Shown here piece by piece: positions 53,379 to 62,941 of a stretch of 64,000 nt of DNA; the first letter of the stretch is position 1; every line of letters begins with the position of its first letter. The notes below the pieces were generated by a model. It was not told the origin of the DNA. It ran no database searches and saw only the letters and a list, made by a program, of their open reading frames with translations. Both the position numbers and the translations under genes were made by a program. The stretch spans positions 186,001-250,000 of the forward strand of contig NZ_LVJI01000002.1 of the NCBI RefSeq assembly GCF_001637225.1, in the 5' to 3' direction. The DNA comes from Paenibacillus antarcticus. Lineage in GTDB: Bacteria; Bacillota; Bacilli; Paenibacillales; Paenibacillaceae.

Positions 53379-55769
53379 ATGTTGCAGTTGAACAATATCG
53401 TCAAGAGCTATAAGACAGGGGATTTCACCCAGGTAGCATTGGATAAGGTGAGTCTTAATTTCAGGGAAAGTGAATTTGTAGCGATCCTTGGACAGAGTGG
53501 TTCTGGTAAGACTACCTTATTAAATGTGGTCGGTGGACTGGATCAATATGACAGTGGAGAGCTTATTATCAATGGACAATCCACCAAACATTTTCAAGAT
53601 AGCGATTGGGATGCATACCGTAATAATAGTGTTGGCTTTATATTTCAAAGTTATAATCTGATTTCGCACTTAAGTATCGTGGATAACGTAGAGATGGGGA
53701 TGACACTTAGTGGTGTTTCTACATCTGAGAAGAATAAGAAGGCTATGGAAGTGCTAGAGAAAGTCGGATTGAAAGACCATGTGCACAAGAAACCGAATCA
53801 GTTGTCTGGAGGACAGATGCAACGGGTTGCGATTGCTCGCGCTCTAGCGAATAATCCAGACATTATTCTAGCAGATGAACCAACAGGGGCGTTGGATTCT
53901 GAGACTAGTGAACAGATCATGGAGTTAATCAAGACAATTGCAGAAGATAAGCTTGTCATCATGGTGACTCATAATCCCGAATTGGCAGAACAATATGCGG
54001 ATCGCATTATCAAATTCTCTGATGGAAAGGCCATATCAGATACTAATCCTCTAGCTAATCAGAAGGCAACATCCAATTATACGCTCAAAAAAACGAGTAT
54101 GAATTTCCTAACCGCATTAAAGCTGTCGGGTAAGAATATTGCTACTAAGAAATGGCGAACTGGACTGACCGCATTTGCCTCGAGTATTGGTATTATCGGT
54201 ATTGCGTTAATTCTATCCTTGTCGAATGGGTTTGATAAGCAGATCAGTTCCTATGAAACAGGGGCTATGTCGAGTTTCCCGATTACGATCAGCCAGTCCG
54301 CTATGAACATTGATCTAGCCGAACGTGGCGTAGTAGCGGGGACAGATCTTCCATCTTATCCGACTGAGAAGAAGTTGTATCCGTATGATCCGACTGCGAA
54401 TTCAATCGTTCATAACAATGTGCTGACAACTGAGTATTTAGCGTATTTGAATAAGATTGATCCTACGTTAATTGATGGGATATCTTATACACGTACAGTG
54501 AATATGAATATGCTAAAGTCAGACGGGGTTAAAGCGACCACGGTCGATAAGGGGAGTATTACCTTTTCGTCTTATCCTAGTAAACAAGGGGCTGCCACGG
54601 GAAGCTACTTGGAACAATACTACGATGTGCTTGAGGGAAATTTCCCAACCAAGAAGACGGATCTTGTACTGATTGTGGATGAGCATAATCGATTGACCGA
54701 CGCGTCAATGAGTGCATTGGGGTTGAACTATGACGTAGATAGTATTAACTTCACTGATCTGATCGGTTATGAGTTGAAGCTAGTGATGAACAATGACTAT
54801 TATAAGAGAAATGGTGAGTTATTCTCGGTAAATGGCACAGCTTCGAATTTGATAGATATGTATAACAGCGACAAAGCGGCAAGCTTAAATATTGTTGGTG
54901 TGATTCGCGCTCAGGAAGGATCGACGATGTCGACGTTATCAGCAGGAATCGCATATTCTGATGACCTTGCAACTTATTTCATTGAAGATGCGAAGAATTC
55001 AGATATCGTATTGGCACAACAGGAAGCTGACCACAATGTTCTGACAGGGCAACTCGTATCTCAAGATATTGCTGGAAGTGGTACATCAGGAATGGCTTCA
55101 CCTGGGACGCTAATGGATAAAGGAATGGCCAACACGCTAGGCGCATCTGCCTCTTCGAATACGCCTACCAAAGCTGAGGTACTTGCCTCTTTGGGAGCAA
55201 CCGAGATTCCAACGTCGGTGTCGTTGTATCCGATTGATTTTGGTGCTAAAGAATCGATCATTCATTATTTGGATGAATGGAATACAAATTTGGATACCAA
55301 AGACAAAGTGATGTACACTGACCTTGCAGCCATTGTCACAAATGTTTCGGGAAGCATTATGGATGGTATTACGCTAGTGTTGGTTGCATTTGCGGCGATT
55401 TCTCTTGTGGTATCGCTTATCATGATTGCTATTATTACCTATATATCCGTGATGGAAAGAACGAAGGAGATCGGTGTTCTTCGTGCCTTAGGTGCTAGAA
55501 AGAAAGATATCACGCGAGTTTTTAATGCAGAGACCTTTATTATTGGTGCTTGCTCAGGGGTTCTTGGGATCGGAATCACATATCTATTAACGTTCCCAGT
55601 TAATGCGATACTGTATAATCTCACAGACCTTAAGAATGTGTCTCAACTTGATCCGGTTCATGCGATAACACTTGGAGTTATTAGTGTAGTGCTTACGATG
55701 CTCGGTGGGTTTATTCCTGCTAAGATGGCAGCGAAGAAGGATCCAGTAACGGCTCTACGTAGCGAGTAA
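53379..55769 (+). CDS. Fused ABC ATPase-permease (MacB type)
   Basis: 796 residues. Residues 1-230 are a MacB/LolD-type ATPase: Walker [10 protein letters not shown] (38-46), signature [15 protein letters not shown], Walker [15 protein letters not shown] membrane segment (~268-290) follows, then a ~350-residue extracellular region and three C-terminal segments in an FtsX/MacB permease domain ([20 protein letters not shown]). This design belongs to mechanotransmission exporters that expel peptides or antibiotics without transporting across the membrane channel. An open frame reaches back to 53313, but GGAAGGGAGAA fits ATG 53379. The divergent kinase-regulator pair probably induces it on peptide stress. 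Confidence 0.93.
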   Translation: MLQLNNIVKSYKTGDFTQVALDKVSLNFRESEFVAILGQSGSGKTTLLNVVGGLDQYDSGELIINGQSTKHFQDSDWDAYRNNSVGFIFQSYNLISHLSIVDNVEMGMTLSGVSTSEKNKKAMEVLEKVGLKDHVHKKPNQLSGGQMQRVAIARALANNPDIILADEPTGALDSETSEQIMELIKTIAEDKLVIMVTHNPELAEQYADRIIKFSDGKAISDTNPLANQKATSNYTLKKTSMNFLTALKLSGKNIATKKWRTGLTAFASSIGIIGIALILSLSNGFDKQISSYETGAMSSFPITISQSAMNIDLAERGVVAGTDLPSYPTEKKLYPYDPTANSIVHNNVLTTEYLAYLNKIDPTLIDGISYTRTVNMNMLKSDGVKATTVDKGSITFSSYPSKQGAATGSYLEQYYDVLEGNFPTKKTDLVLIVDEHNRLTDASMSALGLNYDVDSINFTDLIGYELKLVMNNDYYKRNGELFSVNGTASNLIDMYNSDKAASLNIVGVIRAQEGSTMSTLSAGIAYSDDLATYFIEDAKNSDIVLAQQEADHNVLTGQLVSQDIAGSGTSGMASPGTLMDKGMANTLGASASSNTPTKAEVLASLGATEIPTSVSLYPIDFGAKESIIHYLDEWNTNLDTKDKVMYTDLAAIVTNVSGSIMDGITLVLVAFAAISLVVSLIMIAIITYISVMERTKEIGVLRALGARKKDITRVFNAETFIIGACSGVLGIGITYLLTFPVNAILYNLTDLKNVSQLDPVHAITLGVISVVLTMLGGFIPAKMAAKKDPVTALRSE

Positions 55770-55785
55770 TTCAGATATACACAAT

Positions 55786-55826
55786 CAAGACCGTTAATTA
55801 GGATGACTCCTTAATTAGCGGTCTTG
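55786..55826. terminator. Terminator after the ABC exporter gene
   Basis: AAGACCG-TAATTA-AGG pairs with CCT-TAATTA-CGGTCTT around a short loop with one mismatch. A TTGTTCATGTTC stretch follows. The remaining part to 55991 holds no gene. Confidence 0.7.
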
Positions 55827-55991
55827 TTCATGTTCATTTACTTCTAAACCTCCGATATACGATATCCTAGAATAGTCAGATATCCTTAATTTGGTTAATT
55901 ATGTATTATAAATGATTATTAGAATATTCTTTATGTGGTTATCTAAGGTAGAATGCATGTATTTCACAAATAAGGGTGGTGGAGATCTTTC

Positions 55992-56477
55992 GTGAGACGA
56001 TACCAAGGGCTAGTAATCGTATTTCTTGTTCTTGTTGTAGCGGGATGTACTTCTGCTTCAAAGATCTCAACCGATCAAGTGAAGGCATTCATCACAGATG
56101 TGAAGAAATCAAAGACATTTGTGAAGAATCTGGATGTCCAGTATAGACCGACGGACATTGAAATTATTTATACGCTACACAACAATATAGAGAAGGCAGA
56201 TCAGATGGATCTGTTGAATAGGAGTAAGCAGTTAGTGAATAGCAAATCCTTCGATCAGGAGGTTATTCAAGGTATTTATTTGAACAAATATAAGTCGGAT
56301 GGATACCCTGACATAGCGATACTTTTCGATTCGAATGATGATGGAGAGTACGATTATAAATATACTTCTATTTACGATACAAGCGAGTTGAACGTGGCAG
56401 ATGAATCATCCTATGCTGAGTGGTACTATCACAAAGATATGAGCGCAATGGGCGAACTCGTTCCCTTAGAAGAATGA
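55992..56477 (+). CDS. Small lipoprotein of unknown function
   Basis: 161 residues beginning at GTG 55992 after GGTGGTGGAG. The signal ends with lipobox VVAGC. The mature protein is charged, and FDSNDDGEYDYKYTSIYDTS resembles an EF-hand-like Asp loop (D-x-N-x-D-G-E), which might bind calcium. No family recognised. It precedes the DUF4241 gene by 65 bases. Confidence 0.78.
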   Translation: MRRYQGLVIVFLVLVVAGCTSASKISTDQVKAFITDVKKSKTFVKNLDVQYRPTDIEIIYTLHNNIEKADQMDLLNRSKQLVNSKSFDQEVIQGIYLNKYKSDGYPDIAILFDSNDDGEYDYKYTSIYDTSELNVADESSYAEWYYHKDMSAMGELVPLEE

Positions 56478-56542
56478 TATGAGGTAGAATGGTGATATGG
56501 TCTTTATACTACAATATTCATATATTTATCGGAGGAACGCTT

Positions 56543-57067
56543 ATGATAATTCAATTAGGTGACTTTGAGATTACGTCTGGCCAAATCGTTGTATCTGATC
56601 CTTGTTATGAACTGAATCGGGATACCATCATTATGGGTGTCCTAGACAATGTGTTAAATGGAACGTGGGTCGGTCAAGTCGGGAAGATGGAAGTGAGAGA
56701 TTGGGGCGAAGCATGTTCCAAATTATCGGCATTCCATAGTTCAGTCGCTGAACAAATGGAACATTTGGAATGGGTGAAGTGTTCATTTATTGTTGGCGTG
56801 GATAGTGGGCAAGCGGGGATTTTTGATATCAACAAGTATAGAATCTCAGATTCAGATGTCCAAGAGACAGATACTGATACGGATAATGCTTGGTATTTAT
56901 CTTGTTGTGATATCACCGAGAGTGGTCATGAAGCTGGTGTGTTAGACGGGGGCGTTGTATCACACACAGGTATGGGGGACGGTACCTATGGGGCATACAT
57001 GGCTACGAATCAGCAGGATCAAGTTATCGGTGTAAAAATTGTATTTATTAAGTCGGCAGAGTTCTAA
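56543..57067 (+). CDS. DUF4241-family protein
   Basis: 174 residues of DUF4241 type (LGDFEITSGQIVVSDPCYEL near the start; GDGTYGAYMATNQQDQVIGV near the end). The family is soluble and of unknown function, often found beside toxin-immunity genes. A frame opens at ATG 56489, but GGAGG at 56531-56535 sets ATG 56543. A bidirectional terminator follows. Confidence 0.82.
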   Translation: MIIQLGDFEITSGQIVVSDPCYELNRDTIIMGVLDNVLNGTWVGQVGKMEVRDWGEACSKLSAFHSSVAEQMEHLEWVKCSFIVGVDSGQAGIFDINKYRISDSDVQETDTDTDNAWYLSCCDITESGHEAGVLDGGVVSHTGMGDGTYGAYMATNQQDQVIGVKIVFIKSAEF

Positions 57068-57089
57068 GAGTTCATAAATGTAACAAATA

Positions 57090-57133
57090 GACCTGAAAGA
57101 GAGCACTTTGTATAAAGTGCTCTCTTTCGGGTC
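57090..57133. terminator. Bidirectional terminator between convergent genes
   Basis: A 20-bp stem (one G-U pair) with a 4-base loop GTAT lies between the DUF4241 gene (plus) and the minus-strand sensor operon. Confidence 0.8.
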
Positions 57134-57148
57134 TATTCGTTGAAGTAT

Positions 57149-58126
57149 TCACTCATTATCTTGGACGACACTTCGATTTATTTCCATAATCCCGGTATCA
57201 TCGAATACTGGAATGGGCTTGTCGTCAGATGCCTGAAGCAGACGTTCAATAATGAGCTTTCCCCATTCCTGTTCATTTTGAGATAGAGAGGATGTGATTT
57301 GGCCATTCCGAATGGCCTCATTGATTTTGGGTGTCATTCCGAATGTGAAGGCATATCGATCAAGCCCTTTCGCTTTCCATACGAATATGGAAGAGGAGGC
57401 AGAAATGAAATCGAGACCAACGAAAGCATCGAAGTGAGGATGGTCATCAATCATTAATTCGAGATCAGCGGTCGCACGGGCGGAGTTCCCTTTGTTGTAC
57501 AGAACGTCTAGAACTTGAATTTCAGTATTTTCATTTAGGTAAGTTAGTAATCCGTCGAGTCGTTCGCTTAGGCTGTTCATTTCCGACATGCCTGTCTCCA
57601 CAAGTATCATTCCTTTGTTTTTCAAAAGAGAGCTGATGATAACGCCCATCTGCTTACCGGAATGATGGTTATCCGTACCGATAAATGCGAGACGTTTGCT
57701 TTCGGGCGAATCCGATTCGAAACAAACGACTGGAATGCCCGAGTTCATTGCTTTATTAATCATTGGAATGAGTGCAACGGAATCGATGGGGTCGATTGCG
57801 ATCCCATCCACCTGTTGTTGAATGAATGTATCCATCATTCGGATTTGTTGCTCAACACTCGTTTCGTCTGGCGCTTTTACAATAAGATGAACCCCATTTG
57901 CTTTAGCAGTCTCTTCTGCAATTTCTGTAATCATTCCATAATATGAATGGGCCATAGGATAAATAATACCAAAGGTCCGTGTGATCGAAGTACGCTCATG
58001 ATTTGTTGTTGATGGAATAGCTCTGATGGGGGCGGACGTCTCCTCTTTAGAGTTGATTATGATGAGAAATACGCATAATCCAACAAAGCAGAGTATTGTG
58101 CTAATGATTGTTGTGTACTTTAGCAT
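57149..58126 (-). CDS. Sugar-binding-protein-like membrane sensor
   Basis: 325 residues. The N-terminal membrane segment (~5-25) lacks a lipobox Cys, so the protein is probably anchored rather than released. The rest is a type-I periplasmic-binding-protein fold (Peripla_BP_4; TFGIIYPMAHSYYGMITEIA, ... DGIAIDPIDS, LAFIGTDNHHSGKQMG). It is translated one base after the YesN-like stop, and is the third gene of the operon. It likely binds a sugar outside the cell and signals through the YesM-type kinase, as with XylFII-LytS in Clostridia (by analogy), rather than feeding a transporter. Confidence 0.82.
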   Translation of the reverse strand: MLKYTTIISTILCFVGLCVFLIIINSKEETSAPIRAIPSTTNHERTSITRTFGIIYPMAHSYYGMITEIAEETAKANGVHLIVKAPDETSVEQQIRMMDTFIQQQVDGIAIDPIDSVALIPMINKAMNSGIPVVCFESDSPESKRLAFIGTDNHHSGKQMGVIISSLLKNKGMILVETGMSEMNSLSERLDGLLTYLNENTEIQVLDVLYNKGNSARATADLELMIDDHPHFDAFVGLDFISASSSIFVWKAKGLDRYAFTFGMTPKINEAIRNGQITSSLSQNEQEWGKLIIERLLQASDDKPIPVFDDTGIMEINRSVVQDNE

Positions 58127-58127
58127 G

Positions 58128-59756
58128 TTAGGATCCGTCCGTTCCAGATGACTGGATAGAGATCGTATCTTTCCGTCGGAATTCCTTCGTTGTCATCCCC
58201 GTTGACTTCTTGAACAAGTTAGAGAAATAATGAGCATCATTATAGCCAACCTGAAAGGCAATTTCATATGATTTAGCATGAGTTGATTTCAGGAGCTCCA
58301 TTGCTTTACGAATGCGAACATGCGTGACGTATTCGATAAATGTTTGGCCAATTTCCTGGCTAAATATTTTACTAAGATGGCTAGGGCTTACACTGACATA
58401 TTCGGCAGCATCTAGTAGCGATAATTGATTGTTGTGATAAGAACGATGGATATATTCTTTCACTTGGTTTAGCATTTCGGTATACTTATCAGTTGCATCT
58501 TTACGTCGTAACCAGTATTGTTGTGCAAGATTCGTTAGGTAAATGAATGCTTTCTCCCAACCATCGATAGCTTCAATTTGCTTTTGTAGTCTTCCAAATA
58601 TTTCGGATGTGTCATCTGCTGAATTTAGAAATGTTTCCTTTACACTCTGAAATACTTTGAGGATAAGGTCGTTTAGAATATAGTAGCCATAAAAAGATGT
58701 ATTCCAATTCAATCTTTTTAAATCTGAAGCGAACTGTTCAACAAATGGCTGAATGTTGGCTGGTGACCCGAACTTGAGGAACTCGATAAATACACTGTGA
58801 TCTAATGAAATTGTATGATCTAGAGAGTCTCCAGCAATGGTATATAAGGCATTTCGATTCAGCTTAGTAAGACGACGCCAATGTTTGTCTTCTTCCGCTT
58901 CTAGATAGGAATCATGAATGCCCTGTAATCGATCTTGAATCGTACCCATTCCATAGGTTAGTTCGATTGAAGTGAATAAATGATCTGTGAGAGAGTGTTG
59001 TTCTTGAATGGACTCGATCGTATGCTGAAGCTGTTCTACTGTATTTCCTTGCAGGATCCATACCCTTTCCGTACGTATTCGCTTAAACGATAGAAATTCA
59101 ACGTTGTTTTTTAGATTCTGTTCGAACTGAGCCTCATATTGCGATATGACAGAACTATCTATGGATAGGCTACTTTCACTTTCACGACTGCGAAATTCGG
59201 TAATGATGACGGTATAATATTTGGCGATCAGATGCAGAGATAGGGAGGTTGCTGCTTGAACGGCTTCAACGGTTGTAATGAAACCACTACATAGATCGGT
59301 AAGAAGCATGTCTTGTGTGCGCATGGTCTGATTAGCTACCATTTGCGTAAGTTTATGTAATTGTTCCTTCTCCAGTCTTTCCGAATCAATCTTCTGACTC
59401 ATCTGATGTAATTGTTTGATAATATCAGCTGCACTGACGGGCTTAATACAATATTCATCGACTCCAATTCGTAGCGCCGCCTGGGCATATTCGAACTCGT
59501 CATGTCCACTCAGAATAATAATTTTAATGTCCGGCATACGTTTGCGAATGATAGAGCTGAGCTCCAAGCCATTCATGAACGGCATTTTTATGTCAGTGAT
59601 GAGGATATCTGGCATCCATTGCTCAATAAGGGGGAGGGCGACCTCACCATCCGAAGCATCACCACAGTATTCGAAGCCTTCTTGTTCCCACTGGATACAG
59701 TCGCGTATATTTTCTCTGAACAATATTTCATCGTCAACTAGCATAACCTTCTTCAC
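58128..59756 (-). CDS. YesN/AraC-type response regulator
   Basis: 542 residues: an N-terminal receiver with D55 (ILITDIKMPFMNG), a long middle region and a C-terminal AraC HTH pair (LSLLDAAEYVSVSPSHLSKI and YEIAFQVGYNDAHYFSNLF). Such regulators turn on carbohydrate transport genes in Paenibacillus. It overlaps the kinase stop by four bases and precedes the sensor protein by one base. The divergent YtfQR-like transporter is the probable target. Confidence 0.93.
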   Translation of the reverse strand: MKKVMLVDDEILFRENIRDCIQWEQEGFEYCGDASDGEVALPLIEQWMPDILITDIKMPFMNGLELSSIIRKRMPDIKIIILSGHDEFEYAQAALRIGVDEYCIKPVSAADIIKQLHQMSQKIDSERLEKEQLHKLTQMVANQTMRTQDMLLTDLCSGFITTVEAVQAATSLSLHLIAKYYTVIITEFRSRESESSLSIDSSVISQYEAQFEQNLKNNVEFLSFKRIRTERVWILQGNTVEQLQHTIESIQEQHSLTDHLFTSIELTYGMGTIQDRLQGIHDSYLEAEEDKHWRRLTKLNRNALYTIAGDSLDHTISLDHSVFIEFLKFGSPANIQPFVEQFASDLKRLNWNTSFYGYYILNDLILKVFQSVKETFLNSADDTSEIFGRLQKQIEAIDGWEKAFIYLTNLAQQYWLRRKDATDKYTEMLNQVKEYIHRSYHNNQLSLLDAAEYVSVSPSHLSKIFSQEIGQTFIEYVTHVRIRKAMELLKSTHAKSYEIAFQVGYNDAHYFSNLFKKSTGMTTKEFRRKDTISIQSSGTDGS

Positions 59757-61570
59757 AGATGATCCCTCCGTTCTATCGGAATATGTATTGATATGTGTGT
59801 CCCCTGTAATTCTACACTTTCTATGGTTACCCCATAGTTACTTCCGTAATATAGACGGACCCTCTGATGTACATTATAGAGACCAAATCCGATGATTGTG
59901 TTATCTTCTGTTAGTTCCTGAGAGGATGCCATGTTCAGTCTTTGTTGGATCTGTTCCATGCGTTCAGATGTTATTCCTATGCCGTCATCCTCTACCACTA
60001 AAGTGAAGACTCCATCACGTTCCGCTTGCGCACTGATCCGAATAAGTCCTTTTCTTCGTTTGTTCTTGATCCCATGATAGAGAGCATTTTCCACAATAGG
60101 CTGTAGCGTCATTTTTAGAATAGGTGTATTTAACAAAGAAGGATGAACATCAATTTCGTAGTCGAGTATATCTCTGTAGCGCATTTGTTGAATAATTAAA
60201 TAATTTTGGACATGCTCTAGCTCATCCTTTAACGAAATCCAATCTCGTCCCTTGCTTAAGCTGATACGAAAGAATCGTGAGAGCGCTTGAACAAGTTGTA
60301 TAACTTGAGTATTCTTATTGGCTTCGGCCATCCATACAATGGAATCCAGCGTGTTATATAGGAAATGAGGGTTGATTTGAGCTTGTAACGTTCGTAACTC
60401 CGCTTTTTTAATTTGTTCTTGTTCGTGTATACCCTTTTCGAGAAGCATTTTGATTTGCTGTAGCATAGTGTTGAAGCTTTTACCAAGGTCCGCAATCTCA
60501 TCTTGTCCTGTCGTCTTCACTTTAGCTTCGAGAAAACCAGAAGCCGCTTGACGCATTTGTTTCTTTAATAAATGGACAGGTCGAATAAGCCATCGGGTCA
60601 TAAAGAAATATAAGGTAATTGTAAATAGAATGCTAAGCACGACACTGATGATGATGACTTGCCTGATTTCATTGGCTTCTTCAACAATTTCCTGCAAGGG
60701 TGCGGAACCAACGATGGTCCAACCCGTCTCTTCCGATTTGGTATATACAATAAATTTCGGTTTGCCCTGGGAAGTATCAACGAAGCTACCCCGCTTATGA
60801 ATAAGCTGATTTGTCAGCTCAGTTGGTTGCAATTGAATCGCTTGCTTCTGCTTATTCAACTGTGAGGGTACAAAGATAGGATTGCCTTGCTCATCCATGA
60901 CAGAGAAGAATCCAGTCTGACCAATCGCTGTATTGTCGATAAATTGCTCAACTACAGAATCATCTAGGTCAATTACAATAAATCCGATAACTTCATGTGT
61001 AACTTGTTGTTTTACTGCTGCCATGATGGAAATGACGTTTGGCTGCTTGTATTGAAATCCATCCAACCGATCTAGCTGATCTGCGTCAGAAGGGGAAATA
61101 TTCAGTACTTGATCGGGGTGCTTAAGAAGCCATGTGAAGTGAGGGTTACGGAGTGGATTAACATCTAGCTGGAATACGCCGACCTGTTCACTGATTCCTT
61201 TTCCATACAAGTTAACCATGGAAATGTTGAGAACATTCTCGAACTTATATGTCTCCCTGTATAAATCAAAGGTTGTTAATATTTCTTTGGCATCCTCATA
61301 AGTCTCTGTCTGAGAATACAAAAAATGATGAACTGTTGGGTTATTACTCATTTCAAGTAGCTTTCCAACGTCTTGGAACAGAATATCGATATCTCGGCCA
61401 AGCTGATCAGCAACCATCAACGTTGCCGTTTTACTATGGCTACTGACTGTATTGAATGATTTCTGATAGGATACTGAACCCACCGCGATCAAGGGGACGG
61501 AAGTCAGAATGACGAATAGGGTCAGTAGTTTAGCCCTTAAGCTTGAAGTAATCCATTGTAATAATCTCAT
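59753..61570 (-). CDS. YesM-type sensor histidine kinase
   Basis: 605 residues: membrane segment ~12-33, an extracellular sensor (dCache-like, ~35-290), a second membrane segment ~300-322, HAMP, His_kinase domain with LRTLQAQINPHFLYNTLDSI (phospho-acceptor His), and HATPase_c (PIVENALYHGIKNKRRKGLI; GFGLYNVHQRVRLYYG). It is partner to the YesN-like gene. The binding-protein-like third gene may feed the sensor with a sugar signal. The ribosome site GGAAGGG is about 13 bases from ATG 61570, so initiation may be weak. Confidence 0.93.
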   Translation of the reverse strand: MRLLQWITSSLRAKLLTLFVILTSVPLIAVGSVSYQKSFNTVSSHSKTATLMVADQLGRDIDILFQDVGKLLEMSNNPTVHHFLYSQTETYEDAKEILTTFDLYRETYKFENVLNISMVNLYGKGISEQVGVFQLDVNPLRNPHFTWLLKHPDQVLNISPSDADQLDRLDGFQYKQPNVISIMAAVKQQVTHEVIGFIVIDLDDSVVEQFIDNTAIGQTGFFSVMDEQGNPIFVPSQLNKQKQAIQLQPTELTNQLIHKRGSFVDTSQGKPKFIVYTKSEETGWTIVGSAPLQEIVEEANEIRQVIIISVVLSILFTITLYFFMTRWLIRPVHLLKKQMRQAASGFLEAKVKTTGQDEIADLGKSFNTMLQQIKMLLEKGIHEQEQIKKAELRTLQAQINPHFLYNTLDSIVWMAEANKNTQVIQLVQALSRFFRISLSKGRDWISLKDELEHVQNYLIIQQMRYRDILDYEIDVHPSLLNTPILKMTLQPIVENALYHGIKNKRRKGLIRISAQAERDGVFTLVVEDDGIGITSERMEQIQQRLNMASSQELTEDNTIIGFGLYNVHQRVRLYYGSNYGVTIESVELQGTHISIHIPIERRDHL

Positions 61571-61778
61571 ATGGGTCAGGTAACCCTTCCATAATATTAA
61601 TGTAAGCGATTTCAGCTATCGGACTATCATATCAAATAAATGCCTTATTTTCTATGGATAACCAGATGAGACTAAAAAAAACAACTTTTAAACAAAAAAA
61701 CATACAACATGAAAAGATAAAAAGGAAAATAAACAAAAATACAAAGGGAATACCTAAGGATCTCCGTATAACCAATAC

Positions 61779-61796
61779 TTGAAAGCGCTCTATAAT
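61779..61796 (+). promoter_or_regulatory. -10 element with overlapping cre-like half site
   Basis: TATAAT lies at 61791-61796, and TTGAAAGCGCTCTA at 61779-61792 overlaps it and has the core AAAGCGCT of cre sites, although the right half is poor. No good -35 is visible, as expected for a promoter needing an activator such as the divergent YesN-like protein. Confidence 0.4.
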
Positions 61797-61842
61797 GAAG
61801 TCACGCCAATGAATGGTGATGACAAGGGGAGGTACGAAAAAT

Positions 61843-62868
61843 ATGAGAAAAGCAAAAAAAGTAGGGGTTCTTACATTATTAATGTCATTGATGTTGGTAA
61901 CGGCATGTGGTAGCAATAATGGGGCTACGACGAAAGAGAACGCCAATCAACCTGATAAGACTACAACGGAGGCGACTGTAGCCACAGATAAGAAAATTGT
62001 ATTTGGTTTCTCGCAAGTTGGGGCAGAAAGCGGCTGGCGTACAGCGAATACGACATCCATTCAAGATTCAGCTAAAGAAGCAGGAATTGATCTGAAATTC
62101 TCTGATGCTCAACAAAAACAAGAGAATCAAATTAAGGCGCTTCGTTCCTTTATTCAACAAAAAGTAGATGTTATTGGCTTCTCTCCAGTGGTTGAGTCCG
62201 GCTGGGATACGGTTCTGAAAGAAGCAAAAGACGCAGGCATTCCAGTTATTCTAACGGACCGGTCTGTTGATTCTACGGATACATCTCTTTATGTGACGTT
62301 CTTAGGTTCTGATTTCGTGTTAGAAGGGCAAAAGGCGGGTGAATGGCTCGTTGAAGAATATAAAGACACTACCGATCAAGTGAACATCGTTGAGTTGCAA
62401 GGCACAACGGGTTCAGCCCCTGCTATTGATCGTAAAGAAGGCTTCGAAGCTGCAATCAAAGATCATTCTAATCTGAAGATTATTACTTCTCAAACAGGTG
62501 ACTTTACACGAGCCAAAGGGAAAGAAGTTATGCAAGCTTTCTTGAAGGCTAATAAAGATATCGATGTATTGTACGCTCATAATGATGATATGGCTCTTGG
62601 CGCTATTCAGGCAATTGAAGCAGCAGGTTTAAAGCCTGGTGTAGATATTAAGATTATCACAGTGGACGGAATTAAAGACGGCTTCCAAGCTGCAAGCGAA
62701 GGTAAGATTAACTTTATCGTAGAATGTAACCCATTGTTTGGTGGACAATTAATGGAAGCTGTTAAAGGTGTTGTTGAAGGGAAAGAACTTCCAAAACGCA
62801 CAGTAACGGAAGAAGGTACATTTACGATCGAACAAGCGAAAGAAGCACTTCCTAATCGGAAGTATTAA
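61843..62868 (+). CDS. Sugar ABC transporter lipoprotein, YtfQ-like
   Basis: 341 residues: lipobox LVTAC (~residues 17-21), then a Peripla_BP_4 fold (IVFGFSQVGAESGWRTANTT, VIGFSPVVESGWD, VLYAHNDDMALGAIQAIEAA). The sequence pattern GFSQVGAESGWRTANT is that of YtfQ, which binds galactofuranose. AAGGGGAGG at 61824-61832 sets ATG 61843, though a frame begins at 61813. It is the first gene of the transporter operon. The substrate is likely a galactose-type sugar, which fits the galactanase of this window (inference). Confidence 0.92.
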   Translation: MRKAKKVGVLTLLMSLMLVTACGSNNGATTKENANQPDKTTTEATVATDKKIVFGFSQVGAESGWRTANTTSIQDSAKEAGIDLKFSDAQQKQENQIKALRSFIQQKVDVIGFSPVVESGWDTVLKEAKDAGIPVILTDRSVDSTDTSLYVTFLGSDFVLEGQKAGEWLVEEYKDTTDQVNIVELQGTTGSAPAIDRKEGFEAAIKDHSNLKIITSQTGDFTRAKGKEVMQAFLKANKDIDVLYAHNDDMALGAIQAIEAAGLKPGVDIKIITVDGIKDGFQAASEGKINFIVECNPLFGGQLMEAVKGVVEGKELPKRTVTEEGTFTIEQAKEALPNRKY

Positions 62869-62941
62869 TTCAAGGGTCACTTCGTCAAAGAGTTATTTGA
62901 TGAAGTGACTTTATACAACAGTGAGGAAAGGAGACAAAAAT

